Position numbers and translations under genes: made by a program
Source of the DNA: a virus
Length of the DNA: 64,000 bases
Direction: 5' to 3' (one strand)
IMG/VR virus record: IMGVR_UViG_3300044646_000478
Location: 1-64,000 of that record
Shown here: piece after piece, positions 8,851 to 17,568 of the stretch
Position numbering within the stretch: position 1 is the stretch's first letter
Layout: the number at the start of each line of letters is the position of its first letter
Notes under the pieces: model-generated
Told to the model about the DNA's origin: nothing
The model's input: only the letters and a program-made list of their open reading frames with translations
Database searches by the model: none

Positions 8851-10023
8851 TTACGCACATCCCCACAATTCTGCTGAAGACTCAGCAGTTAAATTTGTTC
8901 CCGCATCATCAAGGAGGGTTATAGAAGTAATTGCAGCAACATCATTAGAACATACCGACGTATTTACAGCAGAAAGTGCAGAATATCCATCCCATCCTGC
9001 CGAAGTTGAGTGTGCCGTTTTAACCATATATGATTGGGAATATTGCGGGAAATCAATAATGCCTCTAGTAATACAATTTATAGTCTGACGAGAACCTGAC
9101 GGAATTTGACCTAGATATGCGCTAGTGTCCGTTGCATTTGTTGCCCCATTTGTCACCGTTGTACTGACACTAATTCTATATCCAAGAGAATAACCAGACG
9201 TAATACCATTCCATCTAAATCTTCCTCCAGTATTTTGGAAACCACTTCTTGAACTGGCCATTACAAATCTTACTTGAAGATGAGTATACGTTTGAGGAAT
9301 AGAAGAGTAGGACAGTGTTGTTCCGCTTAAAGTAAAATCTCCTATTTTTTGCCATCCACTACTTACCGATTGCCAACGAGTACCATCCCATCTTTTATTC
9401 AATACCCCACCAGTTGAAGCATATAAATAAACTTCTTCACCAATTGCAGGGTTGGTTGGTAATTGAGTAACAACAGGAGGACTAGATTGAGTATACCAAC
9501 CACCCCTTGCTATATCTGCTACTGCTTTGATGATGTAGTTGGTGACGAGGAAGGGGGGCATGTTCTCGCCGGAACCTGAACCCGTGCCCTTTGTCTTTAG
9601 GTAGCCAGCCCCCGCTTTGTCAACGACGTTGCCCCCGCTTACGGCCCAGATAATGTCGCCGCCAGCGTTAACGGCCCCGCCAGAGGTAGTGACCTCTCCG
9701 TAGTTGTGGATGTGGCTTTGCAGCCGGGTGTCTCCACCCTTGTCACCACGAGTGCGCGATGCGTTATTTGCAGCAGTTCCATCATTTCCAGCACCTACTG
9801 GCATTCTCCCGCGAAGATCTGGAAGATTAAAAGTTGTGCTTCCATCTCCAGAACCATAGGTTGTTCCTATTGTATTAAACAAATCCGGATAATCTTGACG
9901 ACGGACAGCGCTGGCATCACATATTAGCCAGCCAGTTGGGGCGTTCGCTCCTGCAAATGCTTGTATAGAACCTACCGGAAGTCCGGGAGTCGCAATGCTA
10001 GCAGAAGTGGAGAGGATTGCCAA
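8851..10023 (-). CDS. Tail collar-domain fibre protein, paralogue 3
   Basis: 390 residues, the first translated of the three collar genes (starts MAILSTSASIATPGLPVGSI). The collar core is intact (ANAPTGWLICDASAVRRQDY, FNTIGTTYGSGDGSTTFNL, PDLRGRMPVGAGN). A GC-rich patch encodes the SHIHNYGEVTTSGGAVNAGG to PPFLVTNYI part. The C-terminal ~180 residues begin with WQKIGDFTLSGTTLSYSSIP, a beta-sandwich-like module with SSRSGFQNTGGRFRWNG, seen at the tips of unrelated phage fibres. The role is virion adsorption by inference. Confidence 0.8.
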   Translation of the reverse strand: MAILSTSASIATPGLPVGSIQAFAGANAPTGWLICDASAVRRQDYPDLFNTIGTTYGSGDGSTTFNLPDLRGRMPVGAGNDGTAANNASRTRGDKGGDTRLQSHIHNYGEVTTSGGAVNAGGDIIWAVSGGNVVDKAGAGYLKTKGTGSGSGENMPPFLVTNYIIKAVADIARGGWYTQSSPPVVTQLPTNPAIGEEVYLYASTGGVLNKRWDGTRWQSVSSGWQKIGDFTLSGTTLSYSSIPQTYTHLQVRFVMASSRSGFQNTGGRFRWNGITSGYSLGYRISVSTTVTNGATNATDTSAYLGQIPSGSRQTINCITRGIIDFPQYSQSYMVKTAHSTSAGWDGYSALSAVNTSVCSNDVAAITSITLLDDAGTNLTAESSAELWGCA

Positions 10024-10025
10024 TT

Positions 10026-10802
10026 TTAATCACTCTCCGTGAAGAAGGCAACGCTTTGAGTGCCACTTTGAGCAACGCCATGAATAGCGGCTTGTGGAGC
10101 GCGGTCAATAACAGCAGTCTGTCCGGGGGCTAGTCTTAAACCTGATCCAGTTGCTACACCAGAGGCTCCTAGCCATATATAATCTGTGCCCAAGTTGGTT
10201 AATACGGCAGTTCTTCTTGTTCCTGATGCTGCAAGAATCTGTGCTGAAGTAGAAACCGCAGCAGAACCATGAGCAACAGCAGAACCACGCTCAATAGTAT
10301 TTGCCGTTCCAGCAACGCTTACGGTTCCTTGAGTATAAATTGCCCCGGCTGCGGCATTAGTTACTGTAGTAGTGCCCGAAACAAATGCGGGAGCAGAGGC
10401 GGGAATTGTTACTGTTCCAGCAATATATCCGGGGGCTGATTGAGGAATAGTTGCTGTTGTTGTTCCTTGAACAAACAAAGCGCCACCGGCTGCATTAGTT
10501 GCAGTAGTAGTCCCTTGCACAAACAAGGCTCCTGCCGCAGCATTGGTAGCAGTTACAGTTCCGCCGACAAACCAATTGCCAGATTGAATAGCAGTAACGG
10601 GCCAAGTTCCAGAACCGACGTTTGCAGTTACTGTCCAAGAACCACCTTGATTAACAGTTCCGCCAATATTCCAGTTGCCGGATTGAATGGCATTTACGTT
10701 CCATGTTGCATTCTGAGAAACAGTACCGACGATTGGAGTTGTGCCGCTCGCAGTAACTGTTCCTTGGACCTTAACGGTATTTACTACAATTGGAGCGCCC
10801 AT
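10026..10802 (-). CDS. Repeat-rich structural protein (beta-solenoid-like)
   Basis: 258 residues, dominated up to about residue 175 by short repeats of 10 to 18 residues such as GALFVQGTTTATNAAGG and QSGNWNIGGTVNQGGSW, with GT(V/T) at nearly every turn. The regular spacing suggests a beta-solenoid or fibrous shaft. The last ~80 residues (GSAVAHGSAAVSTSAQILAA to FFTESD) look like a small globular beta domain. The start codon overlaps the upstream stop (TAATG). It is probably a virion fibre or decoration protein. DNA repeats follow the protein repeats (for example around 10441-10560), favouring copy-number change by recombination. Confidence 0.62.
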   Translation of the reverse strand: MGAPIVVNTVKVQGTVTASGTTPIVGTVSQNATWNVNAIQSGNWNIGGTVNQGGSWTVTANVGSGTWPVTAIQSGNWFVGGTVTATNAAAGALFVQGTTTATNAAGGALFVQGTTTATIPQSAPGYIAGTVTIPASAPAFVSGTTTVTNAAAGAIYTQGTVSVAGTANTIERGSAVAHGSAAVSTSAQILAASGTRRTAVLTNLGTDYIWLGASGVATGSGLRLAPGQTAVIDRAPQAAIHGVAQSGTQSVAFFTESD

Positions 10803-11155
10803 TATGCCGTAATCCTATTCACGAATCCGCCAACGTTTATAACAGATCCTACGCTGGCATATGCTTTAACAACAAGTCCATTTTGAAGAAGAAACGATGG
10901 AATGATTTCAATCAAACCGACATTGGCTGGCAATACAAAACTTACTTCATTATTTGCGCCAGTTCCGCCGTATTCTAAAGTAAGAGTAGCATCGGTGCTG
11001 TGATAGTTTGTTGCAAAAATGTGAAGTTCATCAATATTTGCGGTTCCAGAAACAGCAGTATGAATAGTATTTGCAGCAGCGGTTGAAGTTCCAGTAATCT
11101 GAATAAATCTTCCGTTTGTAGAACCAGATAGTAAGAGTTTGCTAATAGATGCCAT
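10802..11155 (-). CDS. Small structural protein, unknown
   Basis: 117 residues with an all-beta profile (FIQITGTSTAAANTIHTAVS, LTLEYGGTGANNEVSFVLPA), no Cys and no charged active-site-like clusters. It sits between the repeat protein and the next small virion-like gene with start/stop overlaps on both sides. The composition resembles phage head or tail decoration domains. The exact role cannot be given. Confidence 0.6.
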   Translation of the reverse strand: MASISKLLLSGSTNGRFIQITGTSTAAANTIHTAVSGTANIDELHIFATNYHSTDATLTLEYGGTGANNEVSFVLPANVGLIEIIPSFLLQNGLVVKAYASVGSVINVGGFVNRITA

Positions 11156-11697
11156 TATCCAAATACCTCTTTGTTAAGTTTGACTAAGAGCGCCAAATCG
11201 TCCCCTCCTACATTAAGGTTCGTACCAACGATAAAGGCTCCGTCTGTCTTAAGTTGGGCAGAACCGGCGCGGTATAAGTTTGTATCCTCAGCAACTGAAC
11301 CCGAACCCCACTCAACAGTACCTCCAGCATCAATACTTAAGCGAGGTTCAACATCTCCATCATCTCTTATCTGAAAGTTTTCATCGTCGGGGCTATCACC
11401 TTGAAGCAATGATTGTTGTGGGTGATTTACATAATAACGAGAAGTGGCAGATCCATATTGTGAAGAAATAGTTATGTCATATAAACCAATTTCAAGCCAG
11501 CCAGTAAATGATCCATCAGCATTTGAGATAAGTGGTTGAGAAACCGTACCTGCGCCAGTCTCTCCTGAGTAGATCATCGCAGTGACCGATCCGGGCACTG
11601 TTATAATTGATGCTGTCGCGCCTGAAATAGCATTACCATTAAGATCTTGCACTTTTCTCGTTATGGGCGTTCTTAGAATAAGAGGATTAGTAGACAT
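11155..11697 (-). CDS. Structural protein, probable fibre/upper collar component
   Basis: 180 residues. The first half (LRTPITRKVQDLNGNAISGA, SLNADGSFTGW-like NADGSFTGWLEIGLYDIT) resembles the Ig-like or carboxypeptidase-regulatory-like beta modules often placed at the base of phage fibres. The C-terminal half has a DDGDVEPRLSIDAGGTVEWG segment and ends LVKLNKEVFG. It is coupled to its downstream neighbour through an overlap at 11155. The function is inferred from composition and context. Confidence 0.58.
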   Translation of the reverse strand: MSTNPLILRTPITRKVQDLNGNAISGATASIITVPGSVTAMIYSGETGAGTVSQPLISNADGSFTGWLEIGLYDITISSQYGSATSRYYVNHPQQSLLQGDSPDDENFQIRDDGDVEPRLSIDAGGTVEWGSGSVAEDTNLYRAGSAQLKTDGAFIVGTNLNVGGDDLALLVKLNKEVFG

Positions 11698-11702
11698 TTA
11701 TA

Positions 11703-12098
11703 TTACCTTCTATAAAAAGCATAGATAGCGTCATTGGCTCCGGGGGCAACAGACATTGTAATTGTATTGGTAGATAGTGTATAATCCCCAGCAGACCCCG
11801 GAGACATTAAAAGCCCGCCGACGTAAAGTTGAAGACTGGCAGATGGTGTTGGGGTTCCTGCTAACGTAAAAGTGGTGTTAGTGCTATTCTTGGTGCCAAC
11901 TGGAACCTCTGAATCAACAAAAGTCGTAAATGAGGGAATAGAGGTAGGAACGTAAGCAGTTCCATTAAATATTAATGCTTGACCACTTGTTGCAGATCCT
12001 GCTGAGATAACAGAAGCGGGAAGCCCAGCGGTTCCAATATCGGCACTTCCAATATTTAGCGGGCCTAGCCTACTCTTAGGTACTTTAGATAAACTCAT
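11703..12098 (-). CDS. Small phage structural protein
   Basis: 131 residues: MSLSKVPKSRLGPLNIGSAD, then SGQALIFNGTAYVP and a C-terminal half (DSEVPVGTKNSTNTTFTLAG, LYVGGLLMSPGSAGDYTLST, APGANDAIYAFYRR) common at the ends of phage fibre and head-fibre proteins. That C-terminal module is probably a small beta-sandwich. It overlaps the stop of the upstream 467-residue gene by 4 bp (ATGA). It is a virion component by inference. Confidence 0.6.
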   Translation of the reverse strand: MSLSKVPKSRLGPLNIGSADIGTAGLPASVISAGSATSGQALIFNGTAYVPTSIPSFTTFVDSEVPVGTKNSTNTTFTLAGTPTPSASLQLYVGGLLMSPGSAGDYTLSTNTITMSVAPGANDAIYAFYRR

Positions 12099-13498
12099 TT
12101 ATTTCTCCATTTTTTGGAAATAGTCATTTGATTTTCTGGGGCTTCAATAGATTTTGGAGGCTTAGGCTTCTTAACTCTTTTTTCCCATTTGGTTTCCCAA
12201 TATGGTTTAAAGTCAATTGGTTTAAGAGAGTCGTGCAATTGGTGAGTACCCGGACCTGTTCTTACGTTATCCCAAACTCCCCACTGAAATGCTCCAAGCG
12301 GCATGTTGTGATATTCAGGATATTGACCTTTAATTTCTTTTAGTTGACTTTCGTATGCGTCATACTGAGAATCGGTACTAGGAACAAAATCAGGCCTTCC
12401 TAAGAAATTCATCATGTGACGATCTACAGTTGCCAGTTCAGAACTCTTTGGTGCTAGAAGAAGCCACGCAAAAGAAGCCACTTTATTATTTACACCTTTA
12501 ATATCAAAGTTTCTTAAGCCCTCGCGCCACAATTCTCCAGTTCCACCAGTCTGTTCAAAATCTTCTCTTGCTAAATCTGTTAGGGCATCTGCCGCCTGTC
12601 CAAGTTGAGCAATAGAATTAACATGATCGTGAATGTATCCGGGGTACTTTTGCCAATACATTTCTTCTCGTTCTGGGCGTTCATATTCTTGATCACCGAA
12701 AAGCATCCCTTGCTCTTCTTTCATTCCAAATGGGTGTTTTCTGTGGAATAAATCACGGTCACGATTCCATTGCTCTCTTAAGGTTTGCATTTCTTCCAAA
12801 TACACTTCGGGATCGCTCTCATCAGGCGGAACGTCTTTAATGTCCTGATAATGAATAGCATTATGAGATAAATCTTTCATGGGAGAAAGTATTCCAACTC
12901 TCAGCGCGTTAATTACAGCCTTTTTCTGGTCCTCTGGTGATAGTCTTAAGAACTGTATGTCTTGCGCTTCAAGAAGTTGAGCATGTGGACCAGCCCCACC
13001 TTCCCAATCAAGAGGATCGTTTGGGTTTTCACCACGGAGTTGCATTGGTTCTGCAACCTTCAACCACTTACTTAAAAATTTCTTAACCGGACTAACATCA
13101 ACAATCTCACCCATAATCTCTTTTTCGGGTTCTTCTAGTGGTTTTTGTGGATTTTTAAGATTTCTGGGCTTTAATTGTATAAAAGGATGCTTTTCTGGGT
13201 CTCTAACAACTCTTTGAAAATCTTTAGTAAACCCTTGTGCTTTTACTAGATGGGGTTCCAATCTTCCTGTTTCGTGAATTGGAAACATCACAATAGTATC
13301 TATTTCATCAGAGTACAAGACTTCTCCGACTTTCCCTTTGGGAACTCGTACAGGTTCGTTTATCTCTGATCCGGGAGGACCACTCTTACCGGGGTTTTTT
13401 GTTGGTTCTGTGGGATGCCTTGATGGATCATATTCCATCACTCTGCCAAAAACATCCGTGCGTGTTTTGACAATATCCCCGTTTTTAAATGCACTCAT
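12095..13498 (-). CDS. Unknown protein with HhH-GPD-like glycosylase segment
   Basis: 467 residues. An N-terminal small beta domain (FKNGDIVKTRTDVFGRVMEY, GKVGEVLYSDEIDTIVMFPI) is followed by a helical region. At roughly residues 335 to 375, NNKVASFAWLLLAP is followed by ELATVDRHMMNFLGR. This spacing resembles the end of the helix-hairpin-helix and catalytic Asp region (VDxHVxR) of HhH-GPD DNA glycosylases, although the Gly-rich hairpin itself is not obvious. The C-terminus is Lys/Pro-rich. The gene lies between the lysis cassette and the fibre genes, after a terminator. It could be a DNA base-repair or anti-restriction enzyme or an unrelated helical protein. Confidence 0.45.
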   Translation of the reverse strand: MSAFKNGDIVKTRTDVFGRVMEYDPSRHPTEPTKNPGKSGPPGSEINEPVRVPKGKVGEVLYSDEIDTIVMFPIHETGRLEPHLVKAQGFTKDFQRVVRDPEKHPFIQLKPRNLKNPQKPLEEPEKEIMGEIVDVSPVKKFLSKWLKVAEPMQLRGENPNDPLDWEGGAGPHAQLLEAQDIQFLRLSPEDQKKAVINALRVGILSPMKDLSHNAIHYQDIKDVPPDESDPEVYLEEMQTLREQWNRDRDLFHRKHPFGMKEEQGMLFGDQEYERPEREEMYWQKYPGYIHDHVNSIAQLGQAADALTDLAREDFEQTGGTGELWREGLRNFDIKGVNNKVASFAWLLLAPKSSELATVDRHMMNFLGRPDFVPSTDSQYDAYESQLKEIKGQYPEYHNMPLGAFQWGVWDNVRTGPGTHQLHDSLKPIDFKPYWETKWEKRVKKPKPPKSIEAPENQMTISKKWRNK

Positions 13499-13525
13499 CT
13501 CTTATATTAAGTCAAAGTCCTCCAA

Positions 13526-13558
13526 TAAAAATGAGGCCCCCGAAGAGACCTCATTCTT
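13526..13558 (-). terminator. Rho-independent terminator after lysis cassette
   Basis: On the minus strand AATGAGG (13549-13555) pairs with CCTCATT (13530-13536), with two more inner pairs and an 8-base loop containing TTCG, then a TTTTT run. It lies downstream of the holin-like gene and upstream of the 467-residue gene, separating lysis genes from fibre genes. Confidence 0.75.
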
Positions 13559-13579
13559 AAAACTATATTTAATTTTTAT

Positions 13580-13948
13580 TTAATTATTGGGAGTGAGTGG
13601 AGGAGTGATGTTTGTGTCAGAAATGACAGGATCATCCTCAAATGTAGCAATACTGTCTCCCACATCAGCAGTCACTGCTGCTGGGTTGGCATAAGCAATG
13701 TTAGTTACAAGATTAACCTTCTGCTTTGCGAAGAACACGCGAGAAGCACCAACAATTGCCTGAGCAACAGCAGAAACAATACCTGCGGCTGTCGCTAGCC
13801 AAAAACCGTACTTGTCTGAGACTGAAGCAGGAAGACTACCCGTTAGAGTGGTCAAAAATGCTGCAATAGCAAACAATCCAGAAGTTACGGCAGTCACGAT
13901 ACCAGTAATAGTTACTGGACCCCAACCAACATTTACATCTGTGTTCAT
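13580..13948 (-). CDS. Holin-like membrane protein
   Basis: 122 residues with two hydrophobic stretches: about residues 14 to 36 (ITGIVTAVTSGLFAIAAFLT) and about 46 to 67 (YGFWLATAAGIVSAVAQAIV), separated by a short turn. The C-terminal tail of about 45 residues is polar and acidic. Two membrane spans and a position directly downstream of a predicted endolysin match a holin that opens the cytoplasmic membrane at lysis. No family-specific motif was recognised, so another small membrane protein is possible. It ends just before a terminator. Confidence 0.65.
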   Translation of the reverse strand: MNTDVNVGWGPVTITGIVTAVTSGLFAIAAFLTTLTGSLPASVSDKYGFWLATAAGIVSAVAQAIVGASRVFFAKQKVNLVTNIAYANPAAVTADVGDSIATFEDDPVISDTNITPPLTPNN

Positions 13949-13966
13949 TAAATCTCCTAGTTAATA

Positions 13967-14725
13967 TTAACTTGCCTTCTTGCGGAAACGGCGTAAACCG
14001 TGTCCAAGTCTCTTTTCAAGAGACTTTTGTGCTGCGTTTCTAATCTCAACTGTACCAAATGGACCATAATATCTCAAGTTACCAATTAAGATAAAGTATC
14101 GCTTATTCTTTCCCTCGCCGCGACTTACTGGACGAGGACGAAGTTGACGATACTCTGGATTGTTCTTTAGCAACTCTAGAGTCTTATCTCTAGCAGCCTT
14201 AGACTTCCAGCGGGCAACCTTACCATTAACAGTTAGAAGTTGAGGACGAGCCTGAGTGTCTTCAAGCCAATATTCCCACTTAACTGGATTGGGAACATCT
14301 TCCTTAATTGCAGGAGGAATAATAATTGTTGCTCCCGCAATTGGACGACGACCAGTGGCTACCATATTGAATTTATTACCCTCAATTGTAGAAACTGTTC
14401 CATCATCGTTGTGCTTAGTAATAATGGCAACATGAATGCCACAATTTACCCAAAGCGAACCGGGAGGAATCGTACTACTACCATCCCATTTATACTTTTT
14501 ACCATTTACACAAATTTGGGAAGTTGCTGGGTGATTAATACCAGCGTCGTCTACCCCCGCCTCTGCATACATTGCATCTGAGTACATCCCACACCAAGGT
14601 TGTCCAGACATTCCCCACCGGGCTTCCCAGCGATCAATATCGGGACCACGATTTGAGCCTAACGGTTGCTCTTTTACCCCAAGGTACTCAAAAGCCTTCT
14701 TTACTACCTTTTCACCTTTTGTCAT
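13967..14725 (-). CDS. Endolysin, CHAP-type amidase/endopeptidase
   Basis: 252 residues. The N-terminal domain (about residues 5 to 135) has the hallmarks of a CHAP (Cys, His-dependent) peptidoglycan hydrolase: QPWCGMYSDAMYAEAGVD supplies the nucleophile Cys, LWVNCGIHVAIITKHNDDGT supplies the His, and TIEGNKF is the usual third motif. The C-terminal ~100 residues are basic (KVARWKSKAARDKTLELLKN, RRFRKKAS), suggesting a wall-binding part. No signal peptide is seen, consistent with holin-dependent release. It lies next to the holin-like gene and a coiled-coil membrane protein, forming a lysis cassette. Confidence 0.8.
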   Translation of the reverse strand: MTKGEKVVKKAFEYLGVKEQPLGSNRGPDIDRWEARWGMSGQPWCGMYSDAMYAEAGVDDAGINHPATSQICVNGKKYKWDGSSTIPPGSLWVNCGIHVAIITKHNDDGTVSTIEGNKFNMVATGRRPIAGATIIIPPAIKEDVPNPVKWEYWLEDTQARPQLLTVNGKVARWKSKAARDKTLELLKNNPEYRQLRPRPVSRGEGKNKRYFILIGNLRYYGPFGTVEIRNAAQKSLEKRLGHGLRRFRKKAS

Positions 14726-14737
14726 ATACCTTTTCCT

Positions 14738-15097
14738 TTACAATATATTGGGCAACATAGCCCCAATAAATGCACCTACTAATGGTCCTATAATAGCAGC
14801 AGTAATTGCAATTGTCAAACTGCGCGTATGCCGCCTATCTTCTTTACTCTCAACCAGTTCCCGATCCATACTCTTTTCTGTTTGAGACAGTTGGAACTTT
14901 AATTGATCAATTTGTAACGCTTGAATTTCATTTTTCAAACTCTCCACTTGGACTCCCAACTGACTAAACTTCTCGTCTATAGATTTAGATAGATCACCAA
15001 ACGCATCCCTACTTTCCTGTCTAAAGTCTTCAAATTCTCTATAATTAACAAAATTTGAATCTTCAGGAGAGAGTGTTATGGGGAAACTGCTTGACAT
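14738..15097 (-). CDS. Coiled-coil protein with C-terminal membrane anchor
   Basis: 119 residues: a long amphipathic coiled coil (about residues 20 to 90, with LGVQVESLKNEIQALQIDQL) and a C-terminal membrane segment (TIAITAAIIGPLVGAFIGAM). A cytoplasmic coiled coil with one tail anchor resembles the XhlA-type haemolysin/lysis proteins that accompany holins. The location directly upstream of the endolysin in the same transcription unit fits a lysis-accessory role. The start ATG follows the upstream SWIM gene by one base. A spanin role is less likely because no outer-membrane lipoprotein signal is present. Confidence 0.6.
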   Translation of the reverse strand: MSSSFPITLSPEDSNFVNYREFEDFRQESRDAFGDLSKSIDEKFSQLGVQVESLKNEIQALQIDQLKFQLSQTEKSMDRELVESKEDRRHTRSLTIAITAAIIGPLVGAFIGAMLPNIL

Positions 15098-15098
15098 T

Positions 15099-15656
15099 TT
15101 AAATCCTTTTCCATTTTGTTGTTCTTATTCCGGGTTGTGGAGTATTGTACGTTTCCATTCCCGGAAGTGTAAGTTGTGTTCCCGGATCTTGCGGAACGCC
15201 AACTTCAGGGGCTTGCTGTTGCATAACTTCATAATTAGGCATAGGTGCTGGAGGCAATTGCTTTCTCTGTTTAAAAAGAGTCATTTGTGGATCTGAAGTA
15301 AAAGGCTCACTCCATGATTGCCACATAGCAGCCATAATGTGAGAACAAGGACGACCTTCAAGTTTTTTCCATTGCCTTGTTCTTTGCCAAGCATACTTAC
15401 CCCAATCACAACCGCATTCCCAACCACTTTTTCTAATGTTATTTATACCATCTCTGTAGATGATAATGTCATAAGTACCATTATCACCCTCAACTTGACC
15501 CTGCACAACATTCACTTCATTGACTGTTAGAAGAACACGCCCTTCGTCTTTCAGTCTTTTTGCTTTCGTAACAATATCAGCCCAAGCGGCTTCCTTAACT
15601 AAGGATAAAGCCTCTTTAACTGTTTTTGCTTGCTTGACAATTTCTAATTCAGACAT
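15099..15656 (-). CDS. SWIM zinc-finger protein
   Basis: 185 residues. Around residues 80 to 110 the pattern ECGCDWGKYAWQRTR...RPCSHIMAAMW gives CxC-x(n)-CxH, the zinc-binding signature of the SWIM domain, a module thought to bind DNA or proteins. The N-terminal ~70 residues are helical and include IVKQAKTVKEALSLVKEAAW. The C-terminus is Pro/Gln-rich and probably disordered. Genes with this domain occur in phages of actinobacteria, but their role is unknown. It sits between the lysis genes and the nucleotidyltransferase genes, with 1 bp between it and the upstream gene. Confidence 0.65.
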   Translation of the reverse strand: MSELEIVKQAKTVKEALSLVKEAAWADIVTKAKRLKDEGRVLLTVNEVNVVQGQVEGDNGTYDIIIYRDGINNIRKSGWECGCDWGKYAWQRTRQWKKLEGRPCSHIMAAMWQSWSEPFTSDPQMTLFKQRKQLPPAPMPNYEVMQQQAPEVGVPQDPGTQLTLPGMETYNTPQPGIRTTKWKRI

Positions 15657-15657
15657 A

Positions 15658-17568
15658 TTAGTATTTCATTGCGTTAACATCATAATTTTCCTGCAAATGC
15701 TCAGGATTTGGATCATCTTCATCACGATCTATTGGATATTCATGAGCAATATCCGGTTGTGTATTAATTACCCTGCCGGAACCAAAGTCATAAAAGGCTA
15801 TTTGCTGCTCATTCTGAGCGAGCCTTAAAGCATCCATTTCGTTTGGAACAATTCTTACCAAGTCTAGGTACACTAAACCTTTACCATTTTTGGTGTCATT
15901 CCATGATCCGATCTTCACATCTGGATTCTTAGATAAAAATTTTGCATGTTCATTTTTAAATCTTTTCACATCATCTTCATCAAAATGTCTAATATCAATA
16001 GCAGTCCCGTGATCATTCAGTCCGACGCCAAAATCTTCCCCATCGAATCCTGAAAAATCAGAGTTCCAAGTGAAGCCTTGACCCTCTTTAAAAGTCTTAC
16101 TCATTCCAGTATGAAAATCTGGATGCAGCGCGGCAAACTTATTTTTTGATGATATTTTATTTGCATATAGAGTATTCACGATATTCAACAATTCTTGGCG
16201 ATTATTTAAGGAAGGATGTTCAATGACTAAATCCATCAACTTTTTAATTACTTCTCCAACTTGTGGGCCAGCCGATATACCCAATACCTTGATAATATCA
16301 TTTCCATTTATTGCAAGATCTTTTGGAGAAAAAACTGTTTGCGATGCTGTTTCGTTATCAACAAGATTTCTCATTTTGTCAACCATCATTCGTGTTGCTT
16401 GTTCATTTCCCTTACCCATATGATCTGCCTCTCTAAGATTGAGCAGATCGTTAGCAACTTCTGAGGAACCCGAATTATTAAGAAATTTTCTAGCGCCCTT
16501 TGGAGAATTAAAAGTAGGAAACATATGGTTGTTAATTAAATGTTTAACTCTAGAAATTCTATTTGCTGGATATCGCAGTTTTGACAAAATTCCTTCTGCC
16601 ATTTCTGCACCAACTTCATCATGATTAGCACCCTGTCCTTGCTCTCCCTTATAAAAATGTCCGACTCCGTTTTCATCTTCCCACATAGAAGATGGCTTGC
16701 CAATATCGTGCAGCAAAGCCGCCATACGAACATCTGTATCGTTAGTCAAGCCTGAAACGTTTTTCAATACATTCATAAGGTGAGTGCCAAGATCATGTTT
16801 ATGGTAAGGATTTTTCTGATCAAAGCCAAACGTAGTATGCACTTCTGGCAAGAAATGCTTTAGCACACCAGTTTCTTGTCCAAGTTTAATTGCTTCTGAT
16901 GGATAGTTACCTGAAAGTATTTTCTCTAATTCCTGTCCAATAGTTTCCATTGGAGTATTTTTTAAATATGGGCCATGTAGCCTCATTTGCTCTCTTGTCT
17001 CTTCATCAGGCTGAAGACCATGCTTGCTCAATGCAGTTAACGCTCTCATTGTGCGAGAAGAATCATCTCGGAAAGAATTGGGGTGAACAGTTTTTAAAAC
17101 GCCATTTTCAATATCTTTTAGACCGTCAAAGGGGTCAACAACTTTTCCAGTTTTTGCATTAACTGCAATTGCGTTAGCAGTAAAATCTCTTCTCTCTAAA
17201 TCTTTCTCTACTGGAATAGATGAATCTGATTTTATTTGCCAATCTTTGTTACCTTCTCCAGTTTTTACTTCAATTCTAGGCAAAGCAATCTCTACTTCAC
17301 TGCCTCCGTAATTAAATCTATAAACGGGAAATTGTTTGCCTGTTAGGGATAATTTTGCTTTTGGAACGCCTTTCAATACAGATTCTATGGTATCGCCGTT
17401 TACCTTAGCCATTAAATCAATATCTTTAGGCCTTTTACCGAGAACCACATCTCTTGGCGCTCCTCCAACTACATAAACTTCCCCAAAAGGAGAGAGACTG
17501 TCAACCGCCATCTTTGCAGCAGGATCATCATTTACTAATCTTAAAATATTTTCTGATAAATTCATCAA
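15658..17568 (-). CDS. cca: CCA-adding enzyme/poly(A) polymerase-family protein with HD and extra C-terminal domain
   Basis: 636 residues, much longer than the ~400-450 of bacterial CCA enzymes. Residues ~28 to 160 hold the head domain: VYVVGGAPRDVVLGKRPKDI followed by DLMAKV (GGxxRD and DxD), then ERRDFTANAIAVN and DPFDGLKDIENG. The neck follows with RDDSSRTMRALTAL, and an HD phosphohydrolase motif (MAALLHDIGKPS) lies near residue 285. The last ~190 residues (from about KEGQGFTWNSDFSGFDGEDF to the end) form an unrecognised domain. The expected activity is addition of CCA to tRNA 3' ends. None of the window's tRNAs or its tmRNA encodes CCA, so the enzyme has local substrates. ATGA overlap with the upstream nucleotidyltransferase gene suggests joint expression. 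Confidence 0.75.
   Translation of the reverse strand: MMNLSENILRLVNDDPAAKMAVDSLSPFGEVYVVGGAPRDVVLGKRPKDIDLMAKVNGDTIESVLKGVPKAKLSLTGKQFPVYRFNYGGSEVEIALPRIEVKTGEGNKDWQIKSDSSIPVEKDLERRDFTANAIAVNAKTGKVVDPFDGLKDIENGVLKTVHPNSFRDDSSRTMRALTALSKHGLQPDEETREQMRLHGPYLKNTPMETIGQELEKILSGNYPSEAIKLGQETGVLKHFLPEVHTTFGFDQKNPYHKHDLGTHLMNVLKNVSGLTNDTDVRMAALLHDIGKPSSMWEDENGVGHFYKGEQGQGANHDEVGAEMAEGILSKLRYPANRISRVKHLINNHMFPTFNSPKGARKFLNNSGSSEVANDLLNLREADHMGKGNEQATRMMVDKMRNLVDNETASQTVFSPKDLAINGNDIIKVLGISAGPQVGEVIKKLMDLVIEHPSLNNRQELLNIVNTLYANKISSKNKFAALHPDFHTGMSKTFKEGQGFTWNSDFSGFDGEDFGVGLNDHGTAIDIRHFDEDDVKRFKNEHAKFLSKNPDVKIGSWNDTKNGKGLVYLDLVRIVPNEMDALRLAQNEQQIAFYDFGSGRVINTQPDIAHEYPIDRDEDDPNPEHLQENYDVNAMKY

Noticed and set aside
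476-10802. Diversity-generating retroelement in the fibre region
   Set aside because: No reverse transcriptase or template repeat was seen in the window.
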